Assembly: GCA_964034945.1 (NCBI GenBank)
Contig: OZ035960.1
Location: 70,390,994-70,454,993 of the forward strand
Direction: 5' to 3'
Origin: Chrysopilus asiliformis
Lineage: Eukaryota > Arthropoda > Insecta > Diptera > Rhagionidae
Length of the DNA: 64,000 bases
Shown here: one piece after another, positions 31,422-42,200 of the stretch
How positions within the stretch are numbered: the first letter of the stretch is position 1
Layout: each line of letters opens with the position of its first letter
Made by a program: the position numbers and the translations under genes
The notes under the pieces: generated by a model
What the model was told of the DNA's origin: nothing
The model's input: only the letters and a program-made list of their open reading frames with translations
Databases searched by the model: none

Positions 31422-31425
31422 TTAA

Positions 31426-32846
31426 CCCTGCTGTTAGGTTAAAAAAAACTTACGAATCATAGGTTTATGGACCATTTTGGTCCACACCATATTTTTATGA
31501 AAAAAACCAACTAAAACATATTTTTTAAATATTTTAATTAACTGTTTTGTTAGCAGAATGTTTATTAAGTGTTAAATAAAATAATTCTTGTAAAAATTTA
31601 TTTTGTGATTCCCCGAACTTAATTTTTGTGGTTCCCCAACTTTATTTTTATGATTCCCCGAATTGAATTTCGTCATGAACTGAATTCAGCTTGTCTGATT
31701 TTAGTTCGTATTGTACTGTATTCAATTCAGTTTGAGTTTTCTTGACGAAATGGAACGTCGGCGTATTTGGTACACCAATGCTATTATTGAAATACTAAAT
31801 GAAAGTGACTCGGATATTTCAATTTCGGATATTGAATATGAAAATACCGATACAAGTGGTTCTGAAACAGAAAGTGAAAATGATATTACTGCAGCTAGCT
31901 CTGTTGATCCATTGTATATTGCAAAAAACAAAATGCAATGGAGTGCAACTCCGTTACCCCATCCCATTGGAAGCACTGCTGCGAATATTATCAATTTACA
32001 GGACCAACTCGATTTGCTATATCCAGGTGCCAAGATATATTGTCTTCTTTTTTCCTTTTTTTCCCGCAACCGTTAGAAAAAATAATTATTGAAAATACCA
32101 ACAGGTATGGCAGAGTCTAATTCGATGGTAAATGGAAAGATATGGTTAAAGAGACTGCGGGCATATATTGCTGTACTCATTCTTGCAGGAACACGTCGGT
32201 ATGTACAGAAAGGTTTCCTTTTTTATTTTGGTAAAAGGGTGAACAAATTTATCTTTTTGGTAGCGGAAAAATGAAGACTTGCATAGTTTGTTTGATAAAA
32301 CTTTCGGTCGTCCAATTTTCCGAGCAGTAATGTCGGAAGAAACATTCCACATGATTTCATCTGCTATTCGTTTGCTAACCGAAGACAAATGCGAAGTAGC
32401 GACAAGTTTGCTCCTATACGTGATCTGTGGAACCGTTGGGAAGTGTTACTTCCAATGTTTTACAACTGCCACAAAAATGTAACTATTGATGAACAATTAG
32501 TTGCTTTCAGAGGACGATGCTCTTTTAAGCAATGTATACCCTCAAAACCTGCCAAATATGGACTAAAATTTTGGTTATCGGTCGACTCCGAATCAGGTTA
32601 TGTTTGGAAAATACAACCATATCTCGGAAAGCCCAAAAACCAACAGCCTGAGAAAAGCCAAGGAGAGCGCGTCGTATTGGACTTGACAGAAGGTTTGAAA
32701 GGGCAAAATATTACGGCCGATAATTTCTTTTCTTCATTTGATTTGGCACAAAAGCATCATTAGATTCTCCAAGATTCTCCAAGTTAAAAAATTATGAAGA
32801 AAATTTTAGTAAATTGGACCAAAATGGTCCAAACCTAACAGCAGGG
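31426..32846 (+). mobile_element. piggyBac element 1 with TTAA duplication
   Basis: TTAA lies at 31422-31425 and 32847-32850. The inverted ends are CCCTGCTGTTAGGTT and its complement. Just inside each end is a second palindromic motif, TGGACCATTTTGGTCCA at the left and TGGACCAAAATGGTCCA at the right. The element is 1421 bases long and holds a deleted transposase gene. Confidence 0.9.
31750..32763 (+). pseudogene. piggyBac transposase, internally deleted and frameshifted
   Basis: The gene starts MERRRIWYTNAI with an acidic Ser/Asp/Glu-rich N-terminal region, ending near 32060 in a stop. A second stretch (about 32276-32400) reads LFDKTFGRPIFRAVMSEETF, and a third (about 32395-32763), in another frame, carries NVTIDEQLVAFRGRCSFKQ, IPSKPAKYGLKFWL and the NITADNFFSSFDLAQ segment, the first two catalytic-Asp regions of piggyBac transposases. 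The frame then ends; the third catalytic Asp region and the Cys-rich C-terminus are missing. At least two frame changes and two deletions make it inactive. Confidence 0.8.
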
Positions 32847-32850
32847 TTAA

Positions 32851-33243
32851 ACTAAAAACTACGTCATTTAAAAAAAATTTTGAACGGATCCTATTGAATT
32901 TCTATGGGTTTGTATGAAAATAATTGATTCGTTATACGGCTTTTCGCTTTACGGCCAACTTTCCCGGAACGTATCTAGGCCGTAAAGCGAGGTATGAGTG
33001 TACTAATTATATAAAGAGGTAAAGTTTGTTTGTTTGTTTGTTTGTTAGTTCAGGGTAATCTCTGGAACCACTGATCCGATTCTGAAAATTCTTTCACTGA
33101 TAGAAAGCTACACTATTCCCGAGTGACATAGGTTACTTTTTATTGACCTCCCCTTCTCCTTCGGTACCCCTTCCCTGATAACTTTCGAACCATTCAACCG
33201 ATTGGGGTGCGGCTTTCACATCTTCGAATTGGGTGGTACGATC
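32851..33243. other. Non-coding with transposon-end-like motifs
   Basis: TTTCGCTTTACGGCC and GGCCGTAAAGCGAGG (32945-32990), followed by TATGAGTGTACT, resemble a pogo/Tigger-type terminus. From 33012 a TTTG-repeat start (GTTTGTTTGTTTG) leads into ATCTTCGAATTGGGTGGT, a segment repeated at 35301 and 35414. Confidence 0.4.
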
Positions 33244-35230
33244 TTAACCCATTAAGGACCGGAAACTTTCAACGCTGGAATTTTATGATGAATTTTTCAG
33301 GAACGTCTTCTTTTATGCTAAAAATCATCCCTGCAAAAAATTAATTTTTTTGGTTTTTTTTTCCGGAAGTTATTAGCCGTGTGGTGAACCACACGCTGGG
33401 ACCCATAGCACTTTTCATTTTTTCTTCAGTACAAATTTCTTTTTGTTTAGTTTCTTTGTAAATGGTAAGTATTTAGGTAGGTATAAGGGCAGGGAATATT
33501 GCAAGGTAAGGTTAATAATATCAGGTAAGTATAAAAAGCAAAATTGAATGAGTTTCAAACATTTATTTGAGAAAAATCATGAATAAACTAATGTGCGGCT
33601 TTGTCTGCGATCAAGATAATATTGTTACTTTTCATGAAATGTTTTGAAGCAGTTCTCTGGGTGAACGTGCACGTTACACTTTTCACATACAAAAACTGTG
33701 GCTTTTGGTGTGCAAACAATACAGCGACGGCGGTTTTCAGTTTTGATTGGAACGTGCATACCGGTCACATGTGGTAGATTGTTCGGATGGTAAACATCTC
33801 CTGGTACGTTATCATTTTTATTTGGCGAATCATCCAGCAGTGAGTCCTCCGACGCAAAAAGAAGGTGCTTCACAATGACATTCTTGAAATCTAACTGGGG
33901 CATCGGTTTTGTCTTGGCAGACGTAGCCACGAAGCAGTGTAATTTCCAGGCATTTACCGCAGTACTATCCAAACACTGTACCAATAATGGTCGCACTTTT
34001 GCGCCCGACTCTAACGTGTCACATAATTTATCACCCGACTCTAACGTGTCATTGTTTGCGATATGAAAATTTGATTTAAACCGAAGGAAGATATTCCGCG
34101 GCATTGTTTGTCGTATGATTGGTATGCCAAATGCAGGATCCAAACTCCAAAACAATTTCACTTGTGGCACATGATGATATCCGGAAAATAGGAGTATTCC
34201 CATGAAACGTTGCATCTCATATTTATCGCATAATTTTGTAACATTGCGTTGTGCAGCATAACGATTAGTCTCCTTCACAAGCATTTCAATCACAGTATCA
34301 TCAAAAAATAATTTGAACAATTCAAATGGATTTTTTTCGCCTGTAAAAAATTTAGAACAACTTAGGTGTGAGTTAGAATAAGGTATAGATATGTTAGTTG
34401 GATATAAGGTACATTACCAATTGCCTCGAGCATTGGACTTTGTTTGCCTTCCTTCAATGGCTCGTGCACCGGGTGAATATCGTATTTGAATCGGGTTGTC
34501 CTTCTCCAAATTGGTTTAAAATCAGTTTTGGGTCGGTATTTTTCTGCTGGTGGCTCATGTTTCGATGTTGATGACTCAGGATCTTTCACTTCTTGGGGTC
34601 CACCGTAATCCTCAACATTTGATTCAAAAATGACCTCAACCGTGCCTACACGCACGAACGCAATTAGCCAAACGCAATTAAAAACCCACAACAAAATACT
34701 TACCGGCAACTTCATTTAATGGGCTCAAATCACACGCAATATTTGTTGAGATCTCATCATCATCAATAAATTCGTTGTCCGAGTCCCCCACAATATTATC
34801 CGGCGGCAAACAAACTACCGTTTCAATAGCTAATGAAGGGTCATCTTCCGAGAAATTGTTCATAATATCGATTAATTCCTGGTTTGTTAAAAACTTACGG
34901 CGTGACATTTTGTTTTATTTTCACTCTTTTACACGAAAAACAATTGCGACCTTTACATATGAGCTCCAACTCCAACTAACGGGCGAAGCAATTGATTACA
35001 AAAATGTGCACAACGTGCACTGCAAATGTTATTACGGGTCCCAACGTATGTTCAACCACACGGCATTTTTCGCCGACCCATGGCAGCAAGTTAGGGTCGC
35101 CAGTGGTGCCGGAGAAATCACCAAAATTATATTTGGGCCTTTGCCAACATACTCCATAACAAATAAATTAATTTTTATTTTTGTTTATGTTATTTTTTTT
35201 AAAATTAAACCCGTAGAAAGGTGAAAATTG
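33244..35230 (-). mobile_element. piggyBac element 2, left-arm copy
   Basis: One end is TTAACCCATTAAGGACC at 33244. An inverted subterminal motif pairs GCCGTGTGGT and TGGGACCC near 33376-33410 with 35028-35063. I could not find a matching terminal repeat and TTAA at the right end, so that border is approximate. It carries a spliced transposase-derived gene on the minus strand and has a second copy, inverted, at the window end. Confidence 0.65.
33625..34908 (-). CDS. piggyBac-derived protein lacking the catalytic core, three exons
   Basis: Exon 1 is 34908-34704, exon 2 34645-34418 and exon 3 34340-33625. The introns (58 and 77 bases) have GTAAGT/GTAG and GTAATG/ACAG borders. Exon lengths add to 1149 bases, giving an uninterrupted 382-residue protein. 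It starts MSRRKFLTNQELIDIM, has an acidic region, then FFDDTVIEMLVKETNRYA and YEMQRFMGILLFSGYHHVP as in piggyBac N-terminal domains. At KVRPLL it jumps to VQCLDSTAVNAWKLH, which normally lies after the third catalytic Asp, so all three catalytic Asp regions are missing. The C-terminal cysteine-rich finger is kept (CIVCTPKATVFVCEKC, then HVHPENC). It may bind element ends without cutting, as a non-catalytic derivative. That role is inference. Confidence 0.75.
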
Positions 35231-35280
35231 TCCAAAATATATATTTTTGTATTGCCAAGACACCAAACCTAATTATAAGC

Positions 35281-35525
35281 CCAATACCCCTCGCCTGGTA
35301 TCTTCGAATTGGGTGGTCCGATCTTAATGAATCTTTACAGCATTAGTAAGGGGGCTAAGGGGTTTCGATTTTTCCACCATAAACCTGACTTTTCCCTCCC
35401 CTCGCCTGGTGTCTTCGAATTGGGTGGTCCGATCTTAGTAAAACTTTACAGTATTACTAAGGGGGCTAAGGGCTTTCGATTTTTCCACTACAAACCTGAC
35501 TTTTCCCACCCCTCGATAACCCTCA
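35281..35525 (+). repeat. Tandem ~112-bp duplication
   Basis: CTCGCCTGGTATCTTCGAAT, GGGTGGTCCGATCTTA and AAGGGGGCTAAGGGGTTTCG occur twice in succession, with a third partial copy. The same block is inverted at 61880-62120. Confidence 0.8.
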
Positions 35526-35837
35526 CCTGGTGTCTCAAAACAACGTTTCAGAAATCGATTTCTATGAAATTTTGTTATCGTGCGTTAGTTTTAGTTCTAG
35601 CTTTCTAGGTCGGGAATTTAAAAACTGTGGAAAAGCTCAGTAAAGATAATGTGAATTTAGTTTTTCCCCAAAAATCAGCAAAAGTAGGATTTTGAGGTCG
35701 CTGAGCATGGCTCGGTCTTCCTGGTGCTAGATATAATATCTCAGAATGAGAGTGATATAATATCTAACCATTCTTAGCTGAGCTTCGGCATTAAAGGTTA
35801 TTCCCCTAAGCTCTGGCTAGAATTATAAAAAAAAAAC
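35526..35837. other. Non-coding with an ATATAATATCTA repeat
   Basis: Holds TAGATATAATATCTCAGAAT and a related inverted motif. The stretch is repeated, inverted, at 61546-61860. No gene is seen. Confidence 0.4.
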
Positions 35838-36080
35838 ATAACAAAAGCTATAATTGCCAATCTGGCGATTATTGAAAACCCGTATGGTGATTTAAGTGAA
35901 CGGCGAACAGTTGTATCAAAATTCCACTTTGGAGTCGAACTTTTCAATAAGATTTTTTAAAATTGGGAGTTTTATGTAGAATCATATCCTAAATAACTTT
36001 TGTTCTTGGACTTTTTTGATAAGATTCACCGTTTCTTAGATATTCACAAAAAACGTTTTCGTTCGATTACAAAACTCAAA
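35838..36080 (+). mobile_element. Family A repeat, partial (left arm)
   Basis: Starts AACATAACAAAAGCTATAAT and is cut before the microsatellite. Compared with the right-arm copy (61275-61545), about 38 bases are missing near 35960. Confidence 0.7.
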
Positions 36081-36689
36081 AACTACTGCATTATGGGGTT
36101 TTTGGGGTCGCTGATCACGAATCCGATATTAGATTTTTAAAATTCTAAATAAAAGGTCCTGAAAGGATAACGCAAATACCCTTTTTCTAATTTTGTCTCC
36201 GAAAAACTGACTTTAGGGTGTTTCCGTGGTCGCTGGTCACGAGTTGTTTGTTGGAATTTGAAAATTCTAAACGGAAAGTCCTGTAAGGATTTTTCCCATT
36301 TTTCCCCGGAAAAATTGCCATTATGGGGTTTTTGGGGTCGCTGATCACGAATCCGGTGTTGGAATTTAAAAATTTGAAACGGAAGGTTCTGTAAGGATAA
36401 CGCAAATATCCTTTTTCCCATTTTTTCCCGGAAAAATTGCCATTATGGGGTTTTTGGGGTCACTGATCACGAATCCGGTGTTGGAATTTCAAAATTCTAA
36501 CCTTAAAGTCCTGTAAGGATAACGCAAATGTCATTTTTCCAATTTTCTCCGGAGAAATTGGTATTATGGGGTTTTTGGGGTCGGTGATCACGAATCCGGT
36601 ATTAGATTTTCAAAAATTCGAAACGGAAGGTCCTGCAAGGATAACGCAAATATCCTTTTTCCCGTTTTTCCCCGGAAAAATTGGCAAAA
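36081..36689 (-). repeat. 121-bp tandem repeat array e (left arm)
   Basis: About five reverse-orientation units. The mariner element is inserted in the last unit at TA. Confidence 0.85.
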
Positions 36690-36691
36690 TA

Positions 36692-37994
36692 AAGACTGTA
36701 TCGAAAAGTGTGAAAACAACTGCAATGAGCCAATATTAGCATGCTGTTGCTTTTTAGTCAAATTTGTTTAGTCAAAAAAACGTCTGAGAGTTTGACAATT
36801 TCATTACCCTATCCAAAATCGCGATTTTAATTTTATTTTACGAAACACGAGGTCTTTCTGTAGAGCAACGAAAAAGGATTGTGGACAAATGGCATTTCGA
36901 AAAGGGCATCAACATGAGGCAAGTGACAAAACAGGAAGGTGTAAGTCTAAAAGCAGTTTTTACTGCCATCAAGAAGTTTGGGGAGGAACTGACATTCGAG
37001 GATAAGAAAAAAACTGGGAGAAAACCAGGGCCTAGACGCGAAAAAATGGATCAAAATATTTGTGCAGCAATTCGGCGTGATTGCAGTGTTTCGTTTAGAG
37101 ATGTCACAAAAAAATGTGAAACAAGTGCTGAAATGGTTCAGCTAGCCAAGAAGCGCAACAATATGAAGACCAATCGGAAGCAACGACAACCGAAACTTAC
37201 CGAAAAACAGGCAGCCTGCGTGAAACCGCGGCTTCGGAAATTGTATGACACTATTTTAACCAAAAAAAACAATGCATCATTATGGATGATGAAACGTACG
37301 TTAAAATGGATTATCGTACATTACCAGGACCTCAGTACTTTACGATTGCAAGAGGCGACGATATAGACGAAGCACAAAAGTCGATTCAGGTGGAAAAATT
37401 CCGAGCCTAAGTGATGGTATGGCAAGCAATTTGCGAATGTGGCCTGAAATCATCTGCATTTTTCATAACGATGAACATGACGACTGATTTGTACGTCAAA
37501 GAGTGTCTAAAAAAAACTGTTGCTGCCCATGATTCGAAGACACGAAGGATCTATGTTGTTTTGGCCAGATTTGGCATCATGTCACTTTGCAAAAAACACC
37601 ATTGAATGGATGTCAACAAATGGAGTCAATTTTGTGACAATACCAATGAATCCACCAAATTGCCCAGAAATTCGTCCCATCGAAAAATTTTAGGCAATAA
37701 TGAAGAGAAACCTTCGGAAAATGTGTCTGGAAACTAATTATATGGAGCAATTCAAAAAAGACTAGCAAAAGTCTCGAAAACTATTAAGAATAGTACTGTC
37801 CACAATGTAATGGATATATTACAACAAAAGTGCGGCGAATCGTAAAAACATAAAAAATATTTTTGAAATGGTGTATATACATATAAAGAAATATGTACTT
37901 AATAACCAATTTTATAAAATTTTTCTTAAAAAAAAACTAAATTACGCCTTTTTAATCCCATATTTTTTGTTTCCATACTTTTCGATACAGTCTT
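36692..37994 (+). mobile_element. DD37E-type mariner/Tc1 element, left-arm copy
   Basis: TA dinucleotides at 36690-36691 and 37995-37996 flank inverted ends AAGACTGTATCGAAAAGT. The element is 1303 bases long and contains a broken transposase gene. Its inverted partner is at 57257-58517. Confidence 0.9.
36881..37809 (+). pseudogene. ITmD37E-type transposase pseudogene (left arm)
   Basis: The N-terminal part (to about 37250) is a helix-turn-helix DNA-binding region, including KWHFEKGINMRQVTKQEGV. After a frameshift in an A-run at about 37261-37268 the catalytic domain begins: CIIMDDETYVKMDYRT (first Asp), KSIQVEKFRA and a stop at 37408, VMVWQAICECG, another frameshift in an A-run near 37510, then LFWPDLASCHFAKNTIEW (second Asp) and CPEIRPIEKF (Glu). 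I count 37 residues between the second Asp and the Glu, which is the ITmD37E signature known from mosquitoes and other insects. Further stops follow IEKF and KKD. All the A-run frameshifts are shared with the right-arm copy, so they predate the duplication; the last two stops are in this copy only. Confidence 0.8.
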
Positions 37995-38330
37995 TAGGGT
38001 TTTTCGGGTCGCTGATCCCGAATCCGGTATTAGATTTTAAAAATTCAAAACGGAAGGTCCTGTAAGGATAACGCAAATATCCTTTTTCCCATTATTCCTC
38101 GGCAAAATTTGCATTATGTTTGGGATCGCAGATCACGAATCCGGTATTAGATTTTCAAAATTCGAAACGGAAGCTCCTGTAAGGGTAACGCAAATATCCT
38201 TTTTCCAGTTTTTCCTGGGAAAGATAGGCATCAGGGGGTTTTTGGGGTCGCTGATAACGAATCCAGTGTTGGAATTTCAAAATTCGAAACGGAAGGTTCT
38301 GTAAGGATAACATTTTTTCCCAAAACTTTT
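37995..38330 (-). repeat. 121-bp tandem repeat array f (left arm)
   Basis: About two and a half reverse-orientation units between the mariner element and the inner border of the arm. The right arm has one more unit. Confidence 0.8.
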
Positions 38331-39231
38331 TAAGTTATTAATGGTTTTTTGGCATTCTAAAATTTACACAAAAAACCTTTAGCTGCCAACGAAGGATCTG
38401 CTAGTAGCTAATAAATGTTAACCTAATCAAATTAAATTTAAAGAATAAACATAACAAAAGCTATAATTTCCAGCAATTATTGGAAACCCGTATGGTGATT
38501 TCAGTGAACATTTGTATCAAAATTTCACTTTGAAGTGAAATTTGTTTTTAAAAATTACTCTGTGTAATGTTTTATTACTCTATTCTTCATACTAATTTTG
38601 GTTTTCTAACTTACTATACATTATAAGTAATTATTTACAATATATTTTTTAACTACTGCGAATTAAACTTTCTCAGTCAACAAAAACAATTTTTTTAGTG
38701 ATGCATTGTTTTTCTAGTTCAGCAAGGGCACGGGAAGCCGAAAGTTATCTTGCCAGAATGGGAATTGGGAAAGGTTATGTTAGTTGGTAAAGGGAATTAA
38801 TGTGAAATACAAAAGATTTTAGAAAAGGTGTAGAAAAAAGACATGAATTTGTTAAAATTGTTAATATAGTTATATTATGAAAATAGATCTGTTGTATTTC
38901 TGCATATACATGTTATGTGAATTAGCTTATGTACTACTAATACTATTTTTTTATTATTTTTTTATTTTGTGTTTTTTTTATGTTACTACTACAATACTTG
39001 TTTCCCTACTTACAGTAAACTACATTCAATAAACTACTAGCATACCAATACATTTTTTTTTGTAAAGTGTATTTGTCTGTTTGTTACCAATATATAAACT
39101 TGACTTTTATGTTTGTTTTAAAAGCAAAAAAAAAACAAATAAAGAAATAAACTTTTATGACTAAAACATTAAAGGAACAGGAGCAACAACAAAGTTAAAT
39201 TACACAAAGAATTTTGTAGGATTCTATTATA
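38331..39231. other. Non-coding downstream of the Helentron gene
   Basis: Contains a short family A fragment (38450-38545), then AT-rich DNA that should include the Helentron's 3' untranslated end. The hairpin module seen at 13120 is not found here, so this Helentron is of a different family or has lost that end. Confidence 0.4.
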
Positions 39232-42200
39232 TTAAGTGCTGGTTGAATTTATAACAATCTGTATAGCGTCGTGAAAACTATAAACCTCTTCAAAAGTATC
39301 TGCGAAAATTGAAGATGTATCTAAATTGGAGAAACACCAGTCGATTTGGGAACCGCAGTTAGTGGTCGAAACTCTTTGGTCTAACAAACTTCGTAGACTC
39401 AAATCGCGAAGTTTTTTGCTCATCACATCATTATTATTGATACAACGATCTTGATTAAAATCTCCCAAGATAATCATTTTTCGATTGCAAGAAAAAGGTA
39501 TGCGCAATACATTTTCTAGCTCTTGAATAACGCGTGTTTTTGAAAAACGTGGACTTTTATATAAAGCTAGGAATAATATGTCATGAAATTCAAACAAGAC
39601 ATATTGGAAAACATGATTATTTTCACAGATTTGTTGTACTTTTACAACATTGATAAGTGAGGCAATTGAATTCTTAGCAAAACAGAGTATCCCATTGTGT
39701 TTTCTCATATTTTGCCCTCCGCTGTTATCTAACCTAGCGACAATGGAATATTGATCTAAGTCATACTCCTCATTGGGCAATGTCCAAGTTTCTACAAAAC
39801 ATAGGATATCGAGTGACAAAACTAAATTGTTGCATTTAATATCTTCGATGTGTTTGTGTAAACTTTGGACGTTATGGAAGAAAACGCTAAATTTGTTAAG
39901 GAATTTATCTTGCAAACTTGCAAAATGAGGCGTTAGAAGTTTCTCTGAATTCAAAGATACTAACTCTGTAGAAACGGTATCAGAAGCTGTAGGAGATTTT
40001 GGTGATTTGAATTTCCCGATTAAAAAGAGACCAGAAGCTTTTGTTGCTCGGCTACATGCCACATACAAATGGGCCCGTGTCATACCAGGGGTTAAATGAA
40101 CAGCAACGTTAACATAAGTGGATCCCTGACTTTTGTGGATAGTAATAGCTTCGGCTGGGACGACCGGAAACTGGGACCTCTCAATTACGACTCGATCATT
40201 GGATTTATATTGAAAACTTTTAACTGATTTTTCTATAGGAGTCCAATTCAAATTTTCAGAATGTGTTCGTTTAGAACGCCCGTCTTGACCGATAGATAAT
40301 TCTTCGAATTGAATCCATAAGCGAATTGGCACGCGAGCACCATTTCCGAGTACCCCGAATTCTATATCCATTAACTGCCCTGTTGCGCCATTAACTAACC
40401 CGTCAGCAGTATTGATATTTACTGTTATCATATACTTGGCGGTTTTCTTTAACAGAAGATTTGATGGCAATCCAAGAGTCTCAGAAGCTTTTAATTCTTT
40501 AGCCCGATCTGCAATCTGGTTTCGCGAATTTTCCGGAATTGGCCCTTTGACTTTGTCCTCGGCCTCTGAGATAACAGGATCAGATTGGATTAGGTTTAAT
40601 CTATACGTGTTGAATTCATTTACATCGTCATTTGATTTGAATAAATGTATGGCCTCCTGAGGAACTGCTTCGGGGGTGCATTCTCTTGACTTGAAAAGCG
40701 CTATATCAGTACTTGTCATTTTCCCAAGCGCCATGTTATTGAGGGCGGTAGCGAAATTTAAGTCATCCCTTTGTCGCATCATTTTAATGAGTGGGAAAAA
40801 TTTAAAAAGATTCCACAATGTTGATCCAGCTACAATGCCATAAACATCATTTCTGCTAGATTGAAACACCCATCTATCCCCAACAGGAGCAAGTTGTCTT
40901 AGATCTCCAAAAACTATAACAGATTTGCCACCAAATAGAGATGTACTTCTAAAAATCTGCTTTAATCTGGAATCGATGTGGGATAGCATTTTAGCACCCA
41001 CCATTGATATCTCGTCGATTATAATTAATTGAAGATTTTGGAGCTTTGAATAAATTGTATTAGCAATGTCGCTGCTAAGGGGCCTAATTTCCGAATGTGA
41101 TTGGTTGATGGGTAAAGAAAAGATGGAATGAAGGGTAGCTCCATTTATATTAAAAGCAGCTTTTCCGGTAGGTGCGCATAAAACGACCTTGACATCATCA
41201 GGGTTGGCTCCAGGTCGCGAATTAAGTCGTTTGGTCAACGCATTATAGAGTGCAGTAATTAGTCTACTCTTTCCTGTCCCAGCACCCCCGCTAACAAATT
41301 CATAAAAGTTTGTTCCATTTTTTATGTTATGTAAAACGTGGTTAAAATACAGCCTCTGCTCGGTATTTAATGATCGAATAATTTGGGAAAAGTCTAGATC
41401 GGAAATTAGTGGTGGATATTTTATTACACGGGTTTCGTTATCCTGAGGAACATTATCATCTATTATTCGGACATTCGGTTCCACATTTGGGATTTGAAAG
41501 GGGCGAAGATCCGGATCGTCGTCATTCTGAATTTCTTCGGTATTTTCAAGAAACCGTTCATTTTGTGCAGCGATTAGGGCATTGTCAAGCTCATCGTCAT
41601 TCTCAAAACAATTGAACTTGCGACGAACAGTATTAATCGCAATGAGATATTGTTGACAGAGAGTCTCACAATTTTGCTGCAAAATATCACGTTCTTCATT
41701 GCGCCAAGGCAAGAAAAGCATGACCTGTTCTCGAAAATAATTATCGCGTTCCTGAATCATTTTATATCTGCGATACCGAATGACACAGGGTTTGGTTCTT
41801 TTTCGTAAGAATCCGCTGGAATCCTTAAGCCGTAGTGGCTCGCCGGTAACTTCCTCATTTCCTTCTCCTTCTCCATCATCATTATTGGGATTTGATGAAC
41901 GGACAGATGAAAATTTATAGTATGCGGTGAATTCAGCAAGAGATATATTTTCGAGGGAGTCAGGACGCTGTACATAGTGGTCCAGTAAATTTGAGGCGAA
42001 AATATCAGTTGAATCTTGCGGTAGTTCTCTCAACTGTTTTTGAGATTTAACAATACGGACACGTTCATTTGGGGGACTGGTGTTAATAAACTCAACCGCA
42101 TTACTACTTTCTGACATCCGAATGCCGAGAATATTATACACTGCTTCCTGAGCTGAAATTTCTAGCCCATGAATAAATTTATTCCCTAGATGTTGGAGTT

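Larger units (their letters stand above)
33393..38446 (+). repeat. Left arm of the large inverted duplication
   Basis: Colinear in reverse with 56713-64000: piggyBac gene, 112-bp duplication, family A fragment, 121-bp array, DD37E mariner and a second 121-bp array appear in the same order. The alignment leaves the window at 33393/64000, so the outer border is unknown; the inner border is at AAATTTAAAGAATAA. Confidence 0.9.

Noticed and set aside
35309..35608. 99-codon frame with repeated KGAKGFRFFHHKPDFS segment
   Set aside because: It is the translation of the tandem 112-bp non-coding duplication and appears only as its mirror in the right arm.
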